Below are positions 22,456-34,800 of a stretch of DNA of 64,000 bases, piece after piece. Within the stretch, counting starts at the first letter, position 1. Every line of letters begins with the position of its first letter. The notes under the pieces were generated by a model that ran no database searches, was not told the DNA's origin, and saw only the letters and a program-made list of their open reading frames with translations. The position numbers and the translations under genes are program-made. This stretch comes from Aradus depressus (lineage: Eukaryota > Arthropoda > Insecta > Hemiptera > Aradidae), in NCBI GenBank assembly GCA_963662175.1, contig OY759215.1:24851079-24915078 (forward strand), written 5' to 3'.

Positions 22456-23374
22456 TATGATGGGTGATCAAAAAGTTTCAAGACTTTTTGGATTGCACGC
22501 CAACGGAGAATCAGAGAGCGGTACGGTTGGCACCATTAGTTGTTGTGACTCTTCCTGAGCTCAGCTGTTTTTATAGATTCTCTACAATATATTTTGTCGT
22601 GAAGTAACAAGTTTTTCGTGTTTCGCTATTTGTGATATTTTGTCAAATGAACCAAAAAGAAGAACAACGCGTTTCTGTCAAGTTTTGTGAAGTTGAGTAA
22701 AACTTTTCAGTTGTTGCAAGAGCCTTTTGAGGATGAATGACTGAGTCGATCATGGTGTCATGAGTGGTACAAGAGGTTCAAAGAAGACCGGAGATGGTCA
22801 GAGGACAATCCTCGTTCCAGACGCCTATCAACTTCGACTGGAAAGGTGTTGTCTACTACGAATTTCTTCCACGAGGTGAGACAATTAATCTTTTTCGTGA
22901 TCTTGAAACCCTGAGACATTTGCGCGAGGCTGTGAGGAGGAAGAGACCTGAGCTGTTGCGAAGTGGGGACTGGTTGCTACACCATGACAACGCGCCTGTG
23001 CACATTCTGCGTTGCTCATTCGCGATTATTGCACAAAAAACGCGATGAAACGCGGGGTCGCCCCCCCCCCCCTGCACCCGTACAAGCCACACCTATCCCT
23101 TGTGGACTTTTTCCTGTTTCCGAACTCAAAAGACCCTTTAAAAAAAGGCAGAGATTTCACTCAATTGATGAAATTGAAGAAAAATCGCTGGAGGAGCTGA
23201 ACACCATTCCAAGAGATGTGTTCTCAGGGTCCTTCCAGCAATTGAAAAGGCAGTGGCAAAAATGTCTAGCTTCACAATGGGAGTACTTTGAAGGGGACAA
23301 TGTCCAATAACTTGTAAATTTTATAAATAATTCTTTAAAAAACCAGTCCTGTAATTTTTTGATCACCCCTCGTA
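22456..23374 (+). mobile_element. mariner-like transposon, decayed and internally deleted
   Basis: It has terminal inverted repeats starting ATGGGTGATCAAAAAGTTTC and ending TTTTTTGATCACCCCT, flanked by TA. At about 919 bp it is shorter than the usual 1.3 kb. Encoded remnants include MNQKEEQRVSVKFCEVE near the left end, then WKGVVYYEFLPRGETIN, WLLHHDNAPVH (the conserved HDNAP catalytic block) and the C-terminal ...WEYFEGDNVQ. Stops, frameshifts and a missing middle make it inactive. It is the same family as the element at 17781 but carries a different deletion. Confidence 0.92.
22764..23310 (+). pseudogene. mariner transposase remnant
   Basis: It is read in two frames. The first joins an N-terminal fragment directly to WKGVVYYEFLPRGETIN and continues through LETLRHLREAVRRKRPELLR to WLLHHDNAPVHILRC. 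After a frameshift in a C run (23061-23071), the second gives LKRPFKKRQRF...QWQKCLASQWEYFEGDNVQ and a stop. The first catalytic aspartate region is damaged by the junction near 22840. Confidence 0.85.
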
Positions 23375-26300
23375 TTTCTACTCTACGAGCTAGCAAAACC
23401 ACACTAACCGCACTCTGTCTGTGCAAAAAAAAAAAAAATAGATGGAGGAGGTTAAGTTTACCTAGCAATTGCTTTATATGAACGACAGAGTTGTAGCTAG
23501 TGGTCCTGCCTGAATGGGCGGAGCAACACCCCCCGGCGTTATCTCAAACAAAAGTAGAACAAGTCACTTCTCCAATAGCGGTTAAGGACCACAACTGGTA
23601 GAGAGGATCCAATGTAACTGAGCGCCTTGTTCAGGCAATTTGCGTCACATCATTTGGGTCAATATTTCATCGTATTTAATTGTTTCAAGTCCTATCTACC
23701 TTGATATTGTTTTAAAATAGTATAATATAAAATAAAGTGTCATCTCATCACTGTCTCTCTTTGAAATGGATACTCCTACCCACTTAAGAAAGTATTTTTC
23801 GTTGGTGGCTCACGAGTATATCTTGATAATGAAAAATCGCATTATAATGTAGTTTTCAGCACTTGTTTTCGCATTAAATTCCAAGAAATAACCTTACTTA
23901 TTGCGACAATTTATATTTAATAATTTCCGAGATAACTAAATTCAAAGGTTTGTTCTCAGACGCTTGCCTGATTTATGCAAAATTATTGATTCTAGCTAAA
24001 ATTTACAAAAAAAAAATTAACAAAATTTATTATATGTCACTGTTGACACAATGGTCTTTTTACCAACTTTACCTCTGAGATGAAGAGGATTAGAGAACCT
24101 ATTCTTCTGTGATGAGCGGCTAGGCACACCAACGGGTACACGTCTTGGACTTGCTTAGTTTTATTACTCCCCCAGACAACTTCAAGCACTTCCGCTACTA
24201 ATAGTAAAATAAATTTAATTAGAACATGTAAACAATATATTTAGTGAGCCGATTTTTGTTAAATGTTCTTTTTCTTGCCTTTTTAATAATATTATATAAC
24301 ATTGTGTTATATTTCTCCCCTTTCAAAAACCTTTCATCACACCACACCTACTATACCACTTTCACAAAATTTAACTTTATGACAATGCACATTATCAAGA
24401 AATCTCTGGCCAAGCAGAAAAAGACACGAATGAATAGAAAAGAAAACAAATGAATAAAAAAAACCTTTGGATCCGAATAACAATTAATAATATGATAAGT
24501 GACAGGTAAATGCATCATCCGTTAACGTATTAATATTACCTTTCTCCCCATGCAACATACTAATTTAACAATGCTACCACTGAAATTTTCTTGGTCCCTA
24601 ATACACAAAATATCTGCCTCAAACATGAAAAAATATTCAAATGTGTAATTTTACAGCGCCTTAAAAGTTAAAACGTTGGAACTTGAAAGTTAAGAGGCCA
24701 AATAAGTTAAAACTGCATCATTCAATTAGAATAATCTTGAAATGTCTGTCATGGTAATGTCACATCATTTAATTGGATTGGATAATGAAATTCAAATCTT
24801 CCCTCACAACTGTCAAGTTCCAACTCATTTTAAAGAGTCATAAGGTTTTTTTTTTTTTTAATTTATGAAGTGTTAAATAAATACTTCTCCTTACAATAAG
24901 AAATATGTATGATACATTTCCAGACTATCTCTGCAGTAAGGACCTTCGCTTTGTTTTCACAATTTTCCAAAATTTAAATTCAAGGAAAGGATTAAGAGCG
25001 TAACAAATATGGACAGAAGAGATGGAAATGAACATAATTAACCTCAACTGGGTCATCCGAAAATTTAAAATTTACAAGCGAGCCACAGTAAAATCTTTCA
25101 GTAGTCTTAGATATTCAGTAACCAAAAGTAAGTTACAAAGCAATATTAATTTACAATCTTTGGATTATGACTCACTCAGAAAAATACATTAAACAAACAA
25201 AATTTCACACGTAATAGTTGTTCCCATTATTTCCAATATTAAAATGTGTCAAACTGACCGCAGCATCTAGGGCTACGTTAGAAATAATTTAAAAAAAACA
25301 TAGGGTTGAAAATTTCGTATTTTAATCAACGAAAATCAAAGGGAAAAATTATAGGAAATCAGAAAGTGTCGATTAGAAAAAACATGTCAAGACTTGTGTA
25401 AAAGAACACAATATCAGAACTATTATAAACTAATGTAATAACTAAATTTAATCAATAAGGTACAACTGATGTTATCATTATCGCCAGAACTTGCATGGTG
25501 TTAACCATTACTATCTTAAGTATGCAGACAAGAAATTTCGAATAGGAGAAACCAACATTTTTAGATCAAAACAAGAGATTTATGAATAACTATCGAAAAA
25601 ATAAAAAGAAGAACTAACTCAATTACTTTTTCATAAAAAGTGATAACAACCTAAGTTATCTTTGAAGCGAAATGTACGATAATTACATAGAACCTTTAAT
25701 CAAAAATTAAAAGAGAGAAAAAGAAAAGGATTTCCAGAATTGATAAATACTAATACTAAAAGTGAGAACACTTACCGAAAAACGATTAATAAGGAATACA
25801 AAGGATTTTGTTTCTTATCTATCCAGGAGAAACCATAATGCAACGAAGCACCGTAATTGTCAACCGTATTTAATTATACACTGCACTCCATGATTAGATT
25901 TATGTTTCTTAAATTGGGTTAGTCTAACGAAACTGATAAAGTAAGAGCAAGAACCAACTCGTTCACCTTGCCACTGCCTGCTAAACACTAGCTTAACTTC
26001 AATATGGACGACCCGGCTCTGAACTTGTAAGCCGAGATTCTAATGGCTGTGCTCGCAAATAAGTATTACTTTTTATTGTTGTTTTTCTATATAAAATAGG
26101 AAATTAAGCAAAGACTAACAATTTATTTATTTATTTTTTTTATTAAAGAATAATATCTGAAATAGTATAAAAAGCAGGAAATGTTTTATATGGATGAGCG
26201 GTTCAAACAAGTAATCGTAAACAGTACTCATTAAATTTAATAGTGAATTTGTTTATGCCTTATGGAATGTTAAAACTGATAAAGAACAATGACTTTTCAT

Positions 26301-26460
26301 TGTCTTATAGATTACTACTTATCAGTTTCATAGACTCAATTTTCATTTTCATTTATACACAATTTTCATTTCATGTATTTTTTCAATTAAACAATAACAT
26401 AATAATAATATGTTGTTGTAACAAACCCTAAAATCACAGGTAGCTGTCGCAACATTACTT
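23375..26460. other. AT-rich non-coding stretch
   Basis: About 3 kb with no recognisable gene, SINE or transposon. Open frames are short and of AT-rich random composition. It lies downstream of the BicC 3' end. Confidence 0.45.
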
Positions 26461-26462
26461 AC

Positions 26463-26616
26463 CCTTCAGTGTTCGCTAACGGAGGAATTCCAACCCCTAA
26501 AAAGACCGAACCTGAGAAACCGGGTTCATCATAGACAACTGCAGTCAGTGCGGCTCCTTCAAGATCTTGATCTGAATCTCGTCGAAGTGCCACCAAGAGC
26601 TGTATCGCAGTTTCAG
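26463..26616 (-). CDS. candidate internal exon of an unidentified gene
   Basis: The minus strand has a 154-nt open segment preceded by a pyrimidine-rich acceptor (CCTCTCCTCTGAAG) and followed by a consensus donor (GG|GTAAGT). The frame reads ETAIQLLVALRRDSDQDL, then EGAALTAVVYDEPGFSGS, then VFLGVGIPPLANTEG. It is balanced in composition and GC-richer than its flanks. I do not recognise the family. The plus strand is also open over the same span, so the signal is not decisive, and no partner exons were found. Confidence 0.3.
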
Positions 26617-26815
26617 CTTCAGAGGAGAGGCCGTCAAAAAATTACCAAAAGGCTCGGCATTCGTTACGTTTAATCTTCCCGTATTCAGTTTTCTCAAAGA
26701 ATGTATTATATTATATTATATTGTCACATACTCCATCACATGGAAATATTCCTGCAGTGGGGTGAAGTGGAATGCATGGGGGTGATAGTGCTTCATCCTC
26801 CTAAACTACATTTTG

Positions 26816-27091
26816 CACCAGAGCGCTCTTTCGTCGCTCTGGTGGACATGAATCGGACTCTACTATGGGAGTCCTAAATGTTGGCTATCCTAGTTTATTT
26901 ATTTAGGATTTGGATCTTTAACGAGTACCTGACATTGTACAGACTCGGGATCATCGCTTAACGTCCGAAGGACAGCGTGCTCAAGGCTTTTTTACCTCTC
27001 AGATAAAAATCTAAGGGTCACGGCCGGGTTTCGAACCAGCGATCTTAATGTCAGTAGACAAGCACGCTACCTCTGAGCTACCGACGCGCTC
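26816..27091 (-). repeat. tRNA-derived SINE, copy 7
   Basis: This minus-strand copy has its head at 27091 (GAGCTACCGACGCGCTC), a box B-like GGTTTCGAACCAGCG and the body through GGACATGAATCGGACTCTAC. The tail beyond the CACCAGAGCGCTCTTTCGTC block is missing at 26816. Confidence 0.87.
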
Positions 27092-27164
27092 AATAGCAAA
27101 CGCATTATCACATTTGAATGAATATTGTAGAACAAAACTCAAAAGAAGTTTCGTCAAAGAGTTC

Positions 27165-27370
27165 TACTTACATTTTACAGAAATTGCAAATGTGAAGTAG
27201 ATACAATAAATCATCTAGCATTTCAACAGGACTGATGCTCAGGTTCCGGTGAATATTAATAGGAGCGAGGCCATTGAAACGGTTTTCGGACATGCCGTTC
27301 TGAAAACACGTTTTTATTCTCCTTCGTAGAGAGAAGAACGGCTCGTAGCTTGCAGTCATCACCGGAAATA
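27165..27370 (-). pseudogene. hAT-family transposase C-terminal fragment
   Basis: The minus strand reads TASYEPFFSLRRRIKTCFQN, then GMSENRFNGLAPINIHRNLS, then ISPVEMLDDL. This matches the hAT dimerisation region as seen in many animals (ERSFS.LRR.KT.LR..M...RL..LALL.IHR...). Only this end survives, with no catalytic residues in view. Confidence 0.75.
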
Positions 27371-28754
27371 CAGATATTACCTACTCGAAAAACTTCTGGC
27401 AATATTTGTGTAGTTCTAGAGAGTTTTCTTTAACATCCAGTAGGTAGCAGCAGCCTCACCAAATCACGAGTAATTTGTATGATTTTCTACAGAACGTTTC
27501 ATTTTCTTTAATATCTTTATAGGAATGTTGATTAATCTAGTGTAAATTCATTCGATATGCTGCAAATAATCACTAACTATAAAGACAAAAGTTGTACAGT
27601 TAAAAAAAATGTTCAACTTGAGGTACACTCCATTATATGAATGTCTTGAGATAACCACCCGTGAAACAATAAAATATATCAAAATATTTTTAAAGTTATC
27701 TAATCAATAAGGTAATGATGGTTCTTTTTGAAAGGTAATGAATTGCCTTGACCTTTTTAAAAGAAGCCACCTACTTATTGCCATAGCAATATGTGATTTT
27801 AAAATACCTGCTTTAAGTAGAATTCGAGAAATGAAAACCTAATCTGAAACTTACTGCATGGAAAAAAGTCTCTGTCTGGCTCTCTTAGGGGTTTTTATTC
27901 ACAGTAAAAAATATTTAACAACAAAAAATTTCAAAAATTATTCTTTAATATTTATTAGGGATTAAAAATATATATTTTACTTTTATATTTGATCACAATT
28001 TCATGCATTAAAGAAACGATAATTTTATGTGTTAAAAATTAACTTACAACCATTTTTAAAATTACTTTTTTTTTTTAAAAAAAGTTATTCATAAATATTC
28101 AAAAAAAACAATTCCACATAAAATAACTGTTTTCGATATTTGACTATCTGTATTAAAATAGCCTGAATTAAATTTAACAAGAAATTGATCTAAATGACAC
28201 TTAATGCATCCTTATAATGGTATTAAAGGGGTAAAATTATACGAATGCTTTCTTCCATAATCGGAAAGTTGTTCGAATAAATTAAATATTCATTAATACA
28301 AAAAGTATCGAGATTATTATGTAAAAATAAAATTTTGATCACGATTATAGGAGGAGGCATAGGTTAAACCGTTATTAGTCATGGACAGCTTTAAATCTAC
28401 GTTAGTTAGTACGGTTAATAACAATATTAATTATATAAAACAACATGCATCTCAAATATATAAATAAATAATAACAATACATACATGCATTTACATCTAG
28501 ATGTAATTTTTTCTTAAATATATATTAACTGCTATTACATTTAGACTGCTATAGCAGTTTTCTTAATATTTATACAAAGTAACAATTAAGCAAATTCGAA
28601 GTTAGTTTCATATGCAACTAATCCATAACGTGTTCGTTTTGTTAAATATTTTTCTAGTAATAATGAGGAGGTTTCTTGGTAAGCTTTAATGATGGAGTCC
28701 AGTTAGTTGCTTTTACGATCACAGTAGATTTATGGTGATGGTCCAACTCAACTG
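27371..28754 (-). other. BicC 3' UTR and downstream, AT-rich
   Basis: This 1.4-kb stretch follows the BicC stop codon. It is very AT-rich, with no coding signal. A candidate polyadenylation hexamer lies at 27951-27956, which would give a 3' UTR of about 0.8 kb. Confidence 0.4.
27951..27956 (-). terminator. candidate poly(A) signal of BicC
   Basis: AATAAA on the minus strand, about 800 nt after the BicC stop codon. In such AT-rich DNA the hexamer is not rare, so this is only a candidate; another lies at 27894-27899. Confidence 0.25.
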
Positions 28755-28852
28755 CTACCAGCTATCGTCCAAACTAGTATTTGAAGAGGACTTCCTCTCA
28801 GCTCCGGGTGCAGCGCTACCGCTGAAGGGATTTCTTTGTCTTCGGTTCAATT
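28755..28852 (-). CDS. BicC: BicC exon 16 (terminal)
   Basis: After acceptor TATTTCAG this encodes ELNRRQRNPFSGSAAPGAER, then KSSSNTSLDDSW and TAG. It is the short basic/serine-rich tail after the SAM domain; BICC1 likewise continues ELNKNRRKLF after its SAM domain. Confidence 0.92.
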
Positions 28853-31800
28853 CTGAAATACCAAAATATATTTAAACATATAAGGAGGTAAGTTACATAA
28901 TGTAATTTTCGAATATTTTTTTGACTTGCTTTTTAGGAAATCGCGTTAACCGATGTTATTTTTTTTTTTTTTTAACTTGCTTTCGCCTGTTGATAAGGTC
29001 TTGAGCCACCATTGATGTCAAAAATAACCAAATCTGAGCCAACTTCTTCGAAAGGACTCATATTTTGCTGTCCACCCACCTTTAAACAAAACCTATGAAA
29101 AAATAAAATTGCCCCACATTACCTGTTATACAGAGTAAAATCTTGCGTCGAGCTCCAAATGCTGAAACCCCAATTTCTTTAAGGTCCAAATCAGTTAATG
29201 TACGAAAAACACTTAGATCAATTTCATGTGTTTCAAACAAGCCTGGAAAAAAAGATATATGAAATTAACAACCAAAAATATGTGCAGGTTAGAGTTGCAC
29301 AAAATTTTACCATTGTAGGCTTTAATAAATAAGATATGTTATATTTTACTGTATTCTGTAATAGGTGCTTTGTTTTATCAAAGATTATTTTTTCTCTAAT
29401 TGAGCAGAGAAAACCTCCAACCTCTCTTCTTAGATCTATATACCTTAGTATAAGAAAATATATTTTCAAGGAAATTCGTTCTCTCAAAAATGTTCTTTAG
29501 TAATTAACTTAAATAAGTAATTTTCAACCTTCAATATTCTTCAGATTCGAGAAAAGATCTCAATGCGAACAGAGCTCTAGTGACGTAAGAATGTACAATA
29601 GGGTGTAAACGAATACACTCTTGTGAAGTATACTCATAAATTAAAAAATATAGATTGTTACCAAGACTTTACTATGCCAACTATGTTTTTACAGATCAAT
29701 CTCCACCCTCCCTCTTGGCATTTTTCTCCCTAATTTCAAACTGGCATTACCGGGTATAAGAAAGTCACTTTCAGAATTACATTGCAAAATAAAACAAAGA
29801 AAACCTCTAATACCAACATAAGACTTTACCCAGTAAGCCAGTTTCAAGTGAGGGAGAAATCAATTTGGGAGGAGGAATAGGGAGGGATCTGTAAAAACAT
29901 GGTTAGTATAAGAGAGACCTGTGTTGGCTACAACAGACATTTTTAACTTGCCCAGCAACAGATGATTGAGGGGATGTTATGTGATCGATCTATGGGTCAA
30001 AGTGTGAGTTTGTGTGGAAGAGTGAATATATCGTCATGAAATTTTATATTTCGAACTAGTTGTTGAAACATTTTTCAAGTCGAAAATATATCAATAAAAT
30101 GTACTGCGATTAAATAGCGCTCTGGTAGTAGGCGATATGATCCTGTAATTGAAACCCGGACATGAGTCACAAAGAAAAAACAACTTTTTGTCATGGGTCT
30201 TATGTTCCTGGGGTATAATAACGAGAGAAAATTTAAAGAGAGAGCTGCAAATTAAGCTAGTACAAGCTCCCCTATTACCATTGTCCTACCGCAAAATTGA
30301 TCACGCAGAAAATGCTATAGGGGAAGAGTGAAGAGTTGTGAAAAATAGTAACTAATATGCCGCACGTTCTAAATAGAAAAAGTACGTGTTGAAAGTAAAT
30401 TATTCAAATTGTATTAATAAAAAGATCTTATACTCTGTAGAAATTGCTTTGTACTTTTAGTATATTAGTCGAATCTGCACCGCTTCTATACCTTAAACAA
30501 AAATATTAAATCCTAAAAAGCTTACGTGAGTAGCTGTCGAGTCCGAGGACGCTGAGGACAGTGCGAATGTCTTTGGGTTGGCTGGCCACTATGGTAGAGA
30601 TGGTGGCAGCAGAGACTGAGTCGAGGTAATTGGAGGCGGCCAGGTTGGTCTCAGACCCAGCAGAAGTTAGCCCAAACTCAGTTTGAGCCACCAGATCCTT
30701 GTTCGAACTTGTCCAAATATCCTGTCAATTACGGGGAAAATATTAATATTATTATTTTTTTTAAATAACAAATCAAATAAACAAATAAGTCCTTGGTATA
30801 TAGGATAGTTAATAGACAAAACATAGGATAGTTAATAGACAACAGGCCTGAGCCTTCTCCAGTTCAAGTTGTTCATGAACAACGTCATTCAAGAAGGTGA
30901 AAGGGTAGAAGGAGCATAATGCTGAGTCCGCTAAAATTAAATCAGCAAAGACAATGACATTTCATTGTCATTGATGATTATTGTCGTTGCAGACCACAGA
31001 CGAAAACTCTAGTTGTGAAACAGGGGCGAAAACACTGCAATAAACCCCCACAAAAGTAAGGCTATGTAGTGAATAGAATGGGAGGGAATATAAAACTGGC
31101 AAGAAATAGGGAAACAGTAAAGTGGAAAATATAGAGTCCTTCTGTTAATCGGGTGGCTCCCTTCCCATTATAGCTGAAATTGGTTAATTCAGCCATGATG
31201 GAAAGTGGGAGGAGAAACCGAACAATAGAATAGACAAAACAGTCCAAGTTCATTACCTAATAAGTAAAACGAAAGAGCGCTCGAATACTAGGCTATTGTC
31301 ATATTTGACCTCATAGGTGAAGCCCGGGCATGAATCAAAATAACTATCCAACAAAAAAATTATTCGTTGCTATGCGATGCCATTTAAACAGTACTTTGAA
31401 ATATTTCCTACGGAAATTAATTTTACATTCTTTGAGGCGCTATAACTCCACATTAGCGAGTTGGAAATAGAATGAAGACCATTTTTGGTAAGAACCAATT
31501 TTTCGAATAACAGTTTTCGGGTAAATCAAAGAAACGTCCAAAAATATGTATTTCAAAATGTCATTTCAGGACTCTCTCGGCTTGTATCTCGAAAGTCCTA
31601 TTTCATATAAAATGGGTCTTTCAGTTTTCTTTACAACTTTTACTTGTAAAGATTTTTGATTAGGTCATAAATATAAGCGGTATCTTGTAAAATGTACTTA
31701 AGCCCTGAAGTAAAGTGGTCTTAATTTTCGTCCGATTTCGGCCAAAATCTAATAATATGTGACTTCTCCATTCCAAATTACAAGTTTGTCGCTACAATCG

Positions 31801-34800
31801 TTTCTGCGTTAGAGTGCTCACAACTTTCCTTCACAAACACAGACGGTTAGGACAGACATCATCCCGAAATTGGTCAAAACGGATTCAGAGGACCATGAAA
31901 CGTCCTCAGATCCGTTGAAACCTCGATCTTGGTATTCGCACGATTACAATACAATAGGTACAAAAAAGTAAAAATACTGCATGTATAGCAAAATTTAACC
32001 CAGTGATGTTTTTGTCGGGTCAAATCCTTACATTCCTGAGGTGTAATAACTTCCAGAGGTACTCGAGAAGACAGGATTATAATTATAAGAATAATAATGA
32101 TATATTAGATATACCTGCGAAATCCTTTCCTCTTCTAACAATTGTTGTTCCTTCTTCAATACATAGGAAGGACTGGACTGGCTAAACCCATAGCCAGACC
32201 AAACTGAGCTTGGATTCCTGAGATCGCTCGCTTTGGGAGGCCTCTGCATGGCTAGACATTTGTCAGAAACAATATAATATTATTTACAATCAGATGATAC
32301 CAGAAGAAACAGCATAAGAAGAAGACAAAATAATTCAAATTACGGTTAGGTACCTTTAAAAGCTTGCTGTTTCATTTTCTGATATTCCTCAGGGGTGAGA
32401 AGAGGTCTGTCAAAGCCGGGAGCTTTCCTTTCTGTCTGGCCATTAAACGGTCCCATTGGTTCTAACAGACAAATCACATTGATTTATTTAATCATGTAGT
32501 ATCTTAGAGATGATTATAGGTCGCGACATGAATGTTCATCCTTGAGTTAGTGAAAGAGGTACTAACCCCTCTCAAAACATTGATCACTGAACTACAAAAA
32601 GGTGGGATTTGTTTCTTTATAAGGAAAAAACGGCTGATATTTTTAGAATAGCATGAAGAATGCCAACCTCCTGCCTATCAGAATATGTCGTACCTCATAG
32701 ACAAATTTTCGTTTTACAGGGTAAAAGAGAAATTGAAAAAAAAAAAAAAATCATATTAATAGGTAATTTTTTAGGTTTAACGTCGCATCAACTGCCGTGG
32801 TTAACTATGACGGGCTATCTATTAGTAGGCCATCACACTCTAAACATCTATGGCTAGTCGGCAAGAGTTACCTGTTTTATTGATGTTTTGTTCGGATAGA
32901 CAGTTGGCCAGGTTGGTAGTGGACGAGGTTGTGGTTGCTTGCGATAGAGGTACTGGTGACACAGTTCTAGGACTAGCACTTGGACTAGACAGGGTACTGG
33001 TGTTGCTACTCAATGAAGAGTACACTAAACATCAAACATAAACATCAATGCAGACAAATAGTAAGGCACTAAATAAAAAAGGTGACTTAATTGTAACATT
33101 TCTGAGAGAGGGCGCGTCGAAGCGCTTCTTAATGTTTTCAATGTAATTCTCTTCAATTGGCTTTTTTAAATTACACGGAACGGTGTATATTTACAGGGAG
33201 TGTCCTGTGTAGAAAAACTATTGTGATAAGAACTAGTTAAAATTGCTTGAAAGAGCGGTACAATATAAGTGAGCAGTCTGTTGCTAGGCGAGCAAGAGGT
33301 GACGACACAGTTCTAATCAATTCTAAGAAATAGCTAGCTCTACTGGGAGGAGTGATGGCAGGAGATGGATGGAAGGGAGCTGGGAATCACACAAATAAGA
33401 CAAAGGAGAGACAAAATAAAGAGACCAGCAGTTTTAGGAAATCAAAAGGATTCCACCAATAGAGGCATTTGTATAAGTTGTCCAGAGATGAGCTAAGAGA
33501 AGCGGGGAGGGACAGAATTTCGAATTTGTGAGGCGGACCTCGCCATTGTGGTTTGGATGGAGTACAGTAAGGTTGTATCTCGGTTTGCAGATTGAACTGT
33601 AGACCACAGAGTTCTTTTTTTTTTCTCCAATCGTGTAATTGTGAAAGAAACCGTTTTCTTAACAAATAAACTTTCAGAGACTGCATCGAGAGAAATATGC
33701 CACCGTTTTTGTCCAGTATAGGGATGGAGCTACTAATTAGAACATTAGTCTCAGGAGTTGTTGAATTATAATTAAATAGTGTTTACCTGGAAGATCGGGG
33801 AGAGAGAGAGAGCTGTATGAGAAGTGTCCTATCGGATGGAGGGAGTGTGGCTGGAGGTGCTGGTAGTGATGGAGGTGGGGGGCTGGAGCATGGTGGAGCA
33901 TGTGATAGTGAGGGGAGGCGGGCCAGGCTGGTTCAGGACTCTGGAGGAGCGGAGTCGCCCCCATCAGAAGAGGCGAGGCCACCAGTCCCCCATATACCAC
34001 ACCTTCCGTAGATGGCCCTGAAACAGTCCCCAAGTTTCTACAAAATCTGCAGTTGTAGTATTTCACACTTAGATCAACTTCGAAAAGTGAACTTGAATTT
34101 CATAATTTAAATAAAAATAATAAAATTTCATGTTCTCCCAAATAACAACAGACTGACAATTTATTACATTTCTAACAGGTTATAAATATTAGTTTCTCCA
34201 TTTTACGAAAACAGTAATTTTTTGGATGGAGAAAGGTGAAACTTGAAATAGACTGGGATGTGTTCCTGTAGGTCTGAGGAGCGGTTTCAGTCTGAAAAGG
34301 GAGGGTGACAGTTGATCGGGATCTCCTTGAGAGTTAGCTGCATTGTTGGCGCAGTCGGTCAGGCTCCAGGTCTAAGGCTTTACCTGTTAAGTAATGTTGG
34401 TCTACTGGTATCGAGGCACTTCCAGGACCATATTTTCACTTCACCAGCTATACGAAGTATAGGCTAAGTTATATTATCAGTGAAAAATTCGATGCGGTTT
34501 TCAACAAAATTTCATGTTTTCCGACCTCCTGATTCCAAAAATTAAAAAAAAAAAGTGTGTGTGTCTGTGAACACGATAACTCCCGATATAATGAATGTAT
34601 GGACACAAAAGTGTATATTTGTATCCAGAATCCTCTAATTTCAGCCAAAAAATGGGAATAGTATCATGATTGAATATACTCACAGGCTGTTTTGAAAACA
34701 GGGGATGGGTTGGGGTTGTGATAACTTGAAGGAATATGAACTTCCACTGGCGAATCATTCGGAGCGATTAGCTTTCGTCTAGCTTCATAAATTTTATCTG

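Noticed and set aside
22208..22558. 116-codon plus-strand open frame with a hydrophobic N-terminus (LLLLYLLVLLHLLILVIIP)
   Set aside because: It overlaps the mariner left end and follows a dead reverse transcriptase fragment, and the hydrophobic part comes from a T-rich stretch. There is no evidence for a host gene.
34380..34430. possible extra BicC exon (GPGSASIPVDQHYLT, donor GTAAAG) between exons 9 and 10
   Set aside because: There is no acceptor in the right frame; the only upstream AG would introduce a stop. The upstream part is the tail of a dispersed TIR repeat. Exon 9 to exon 10 already joins in frame.
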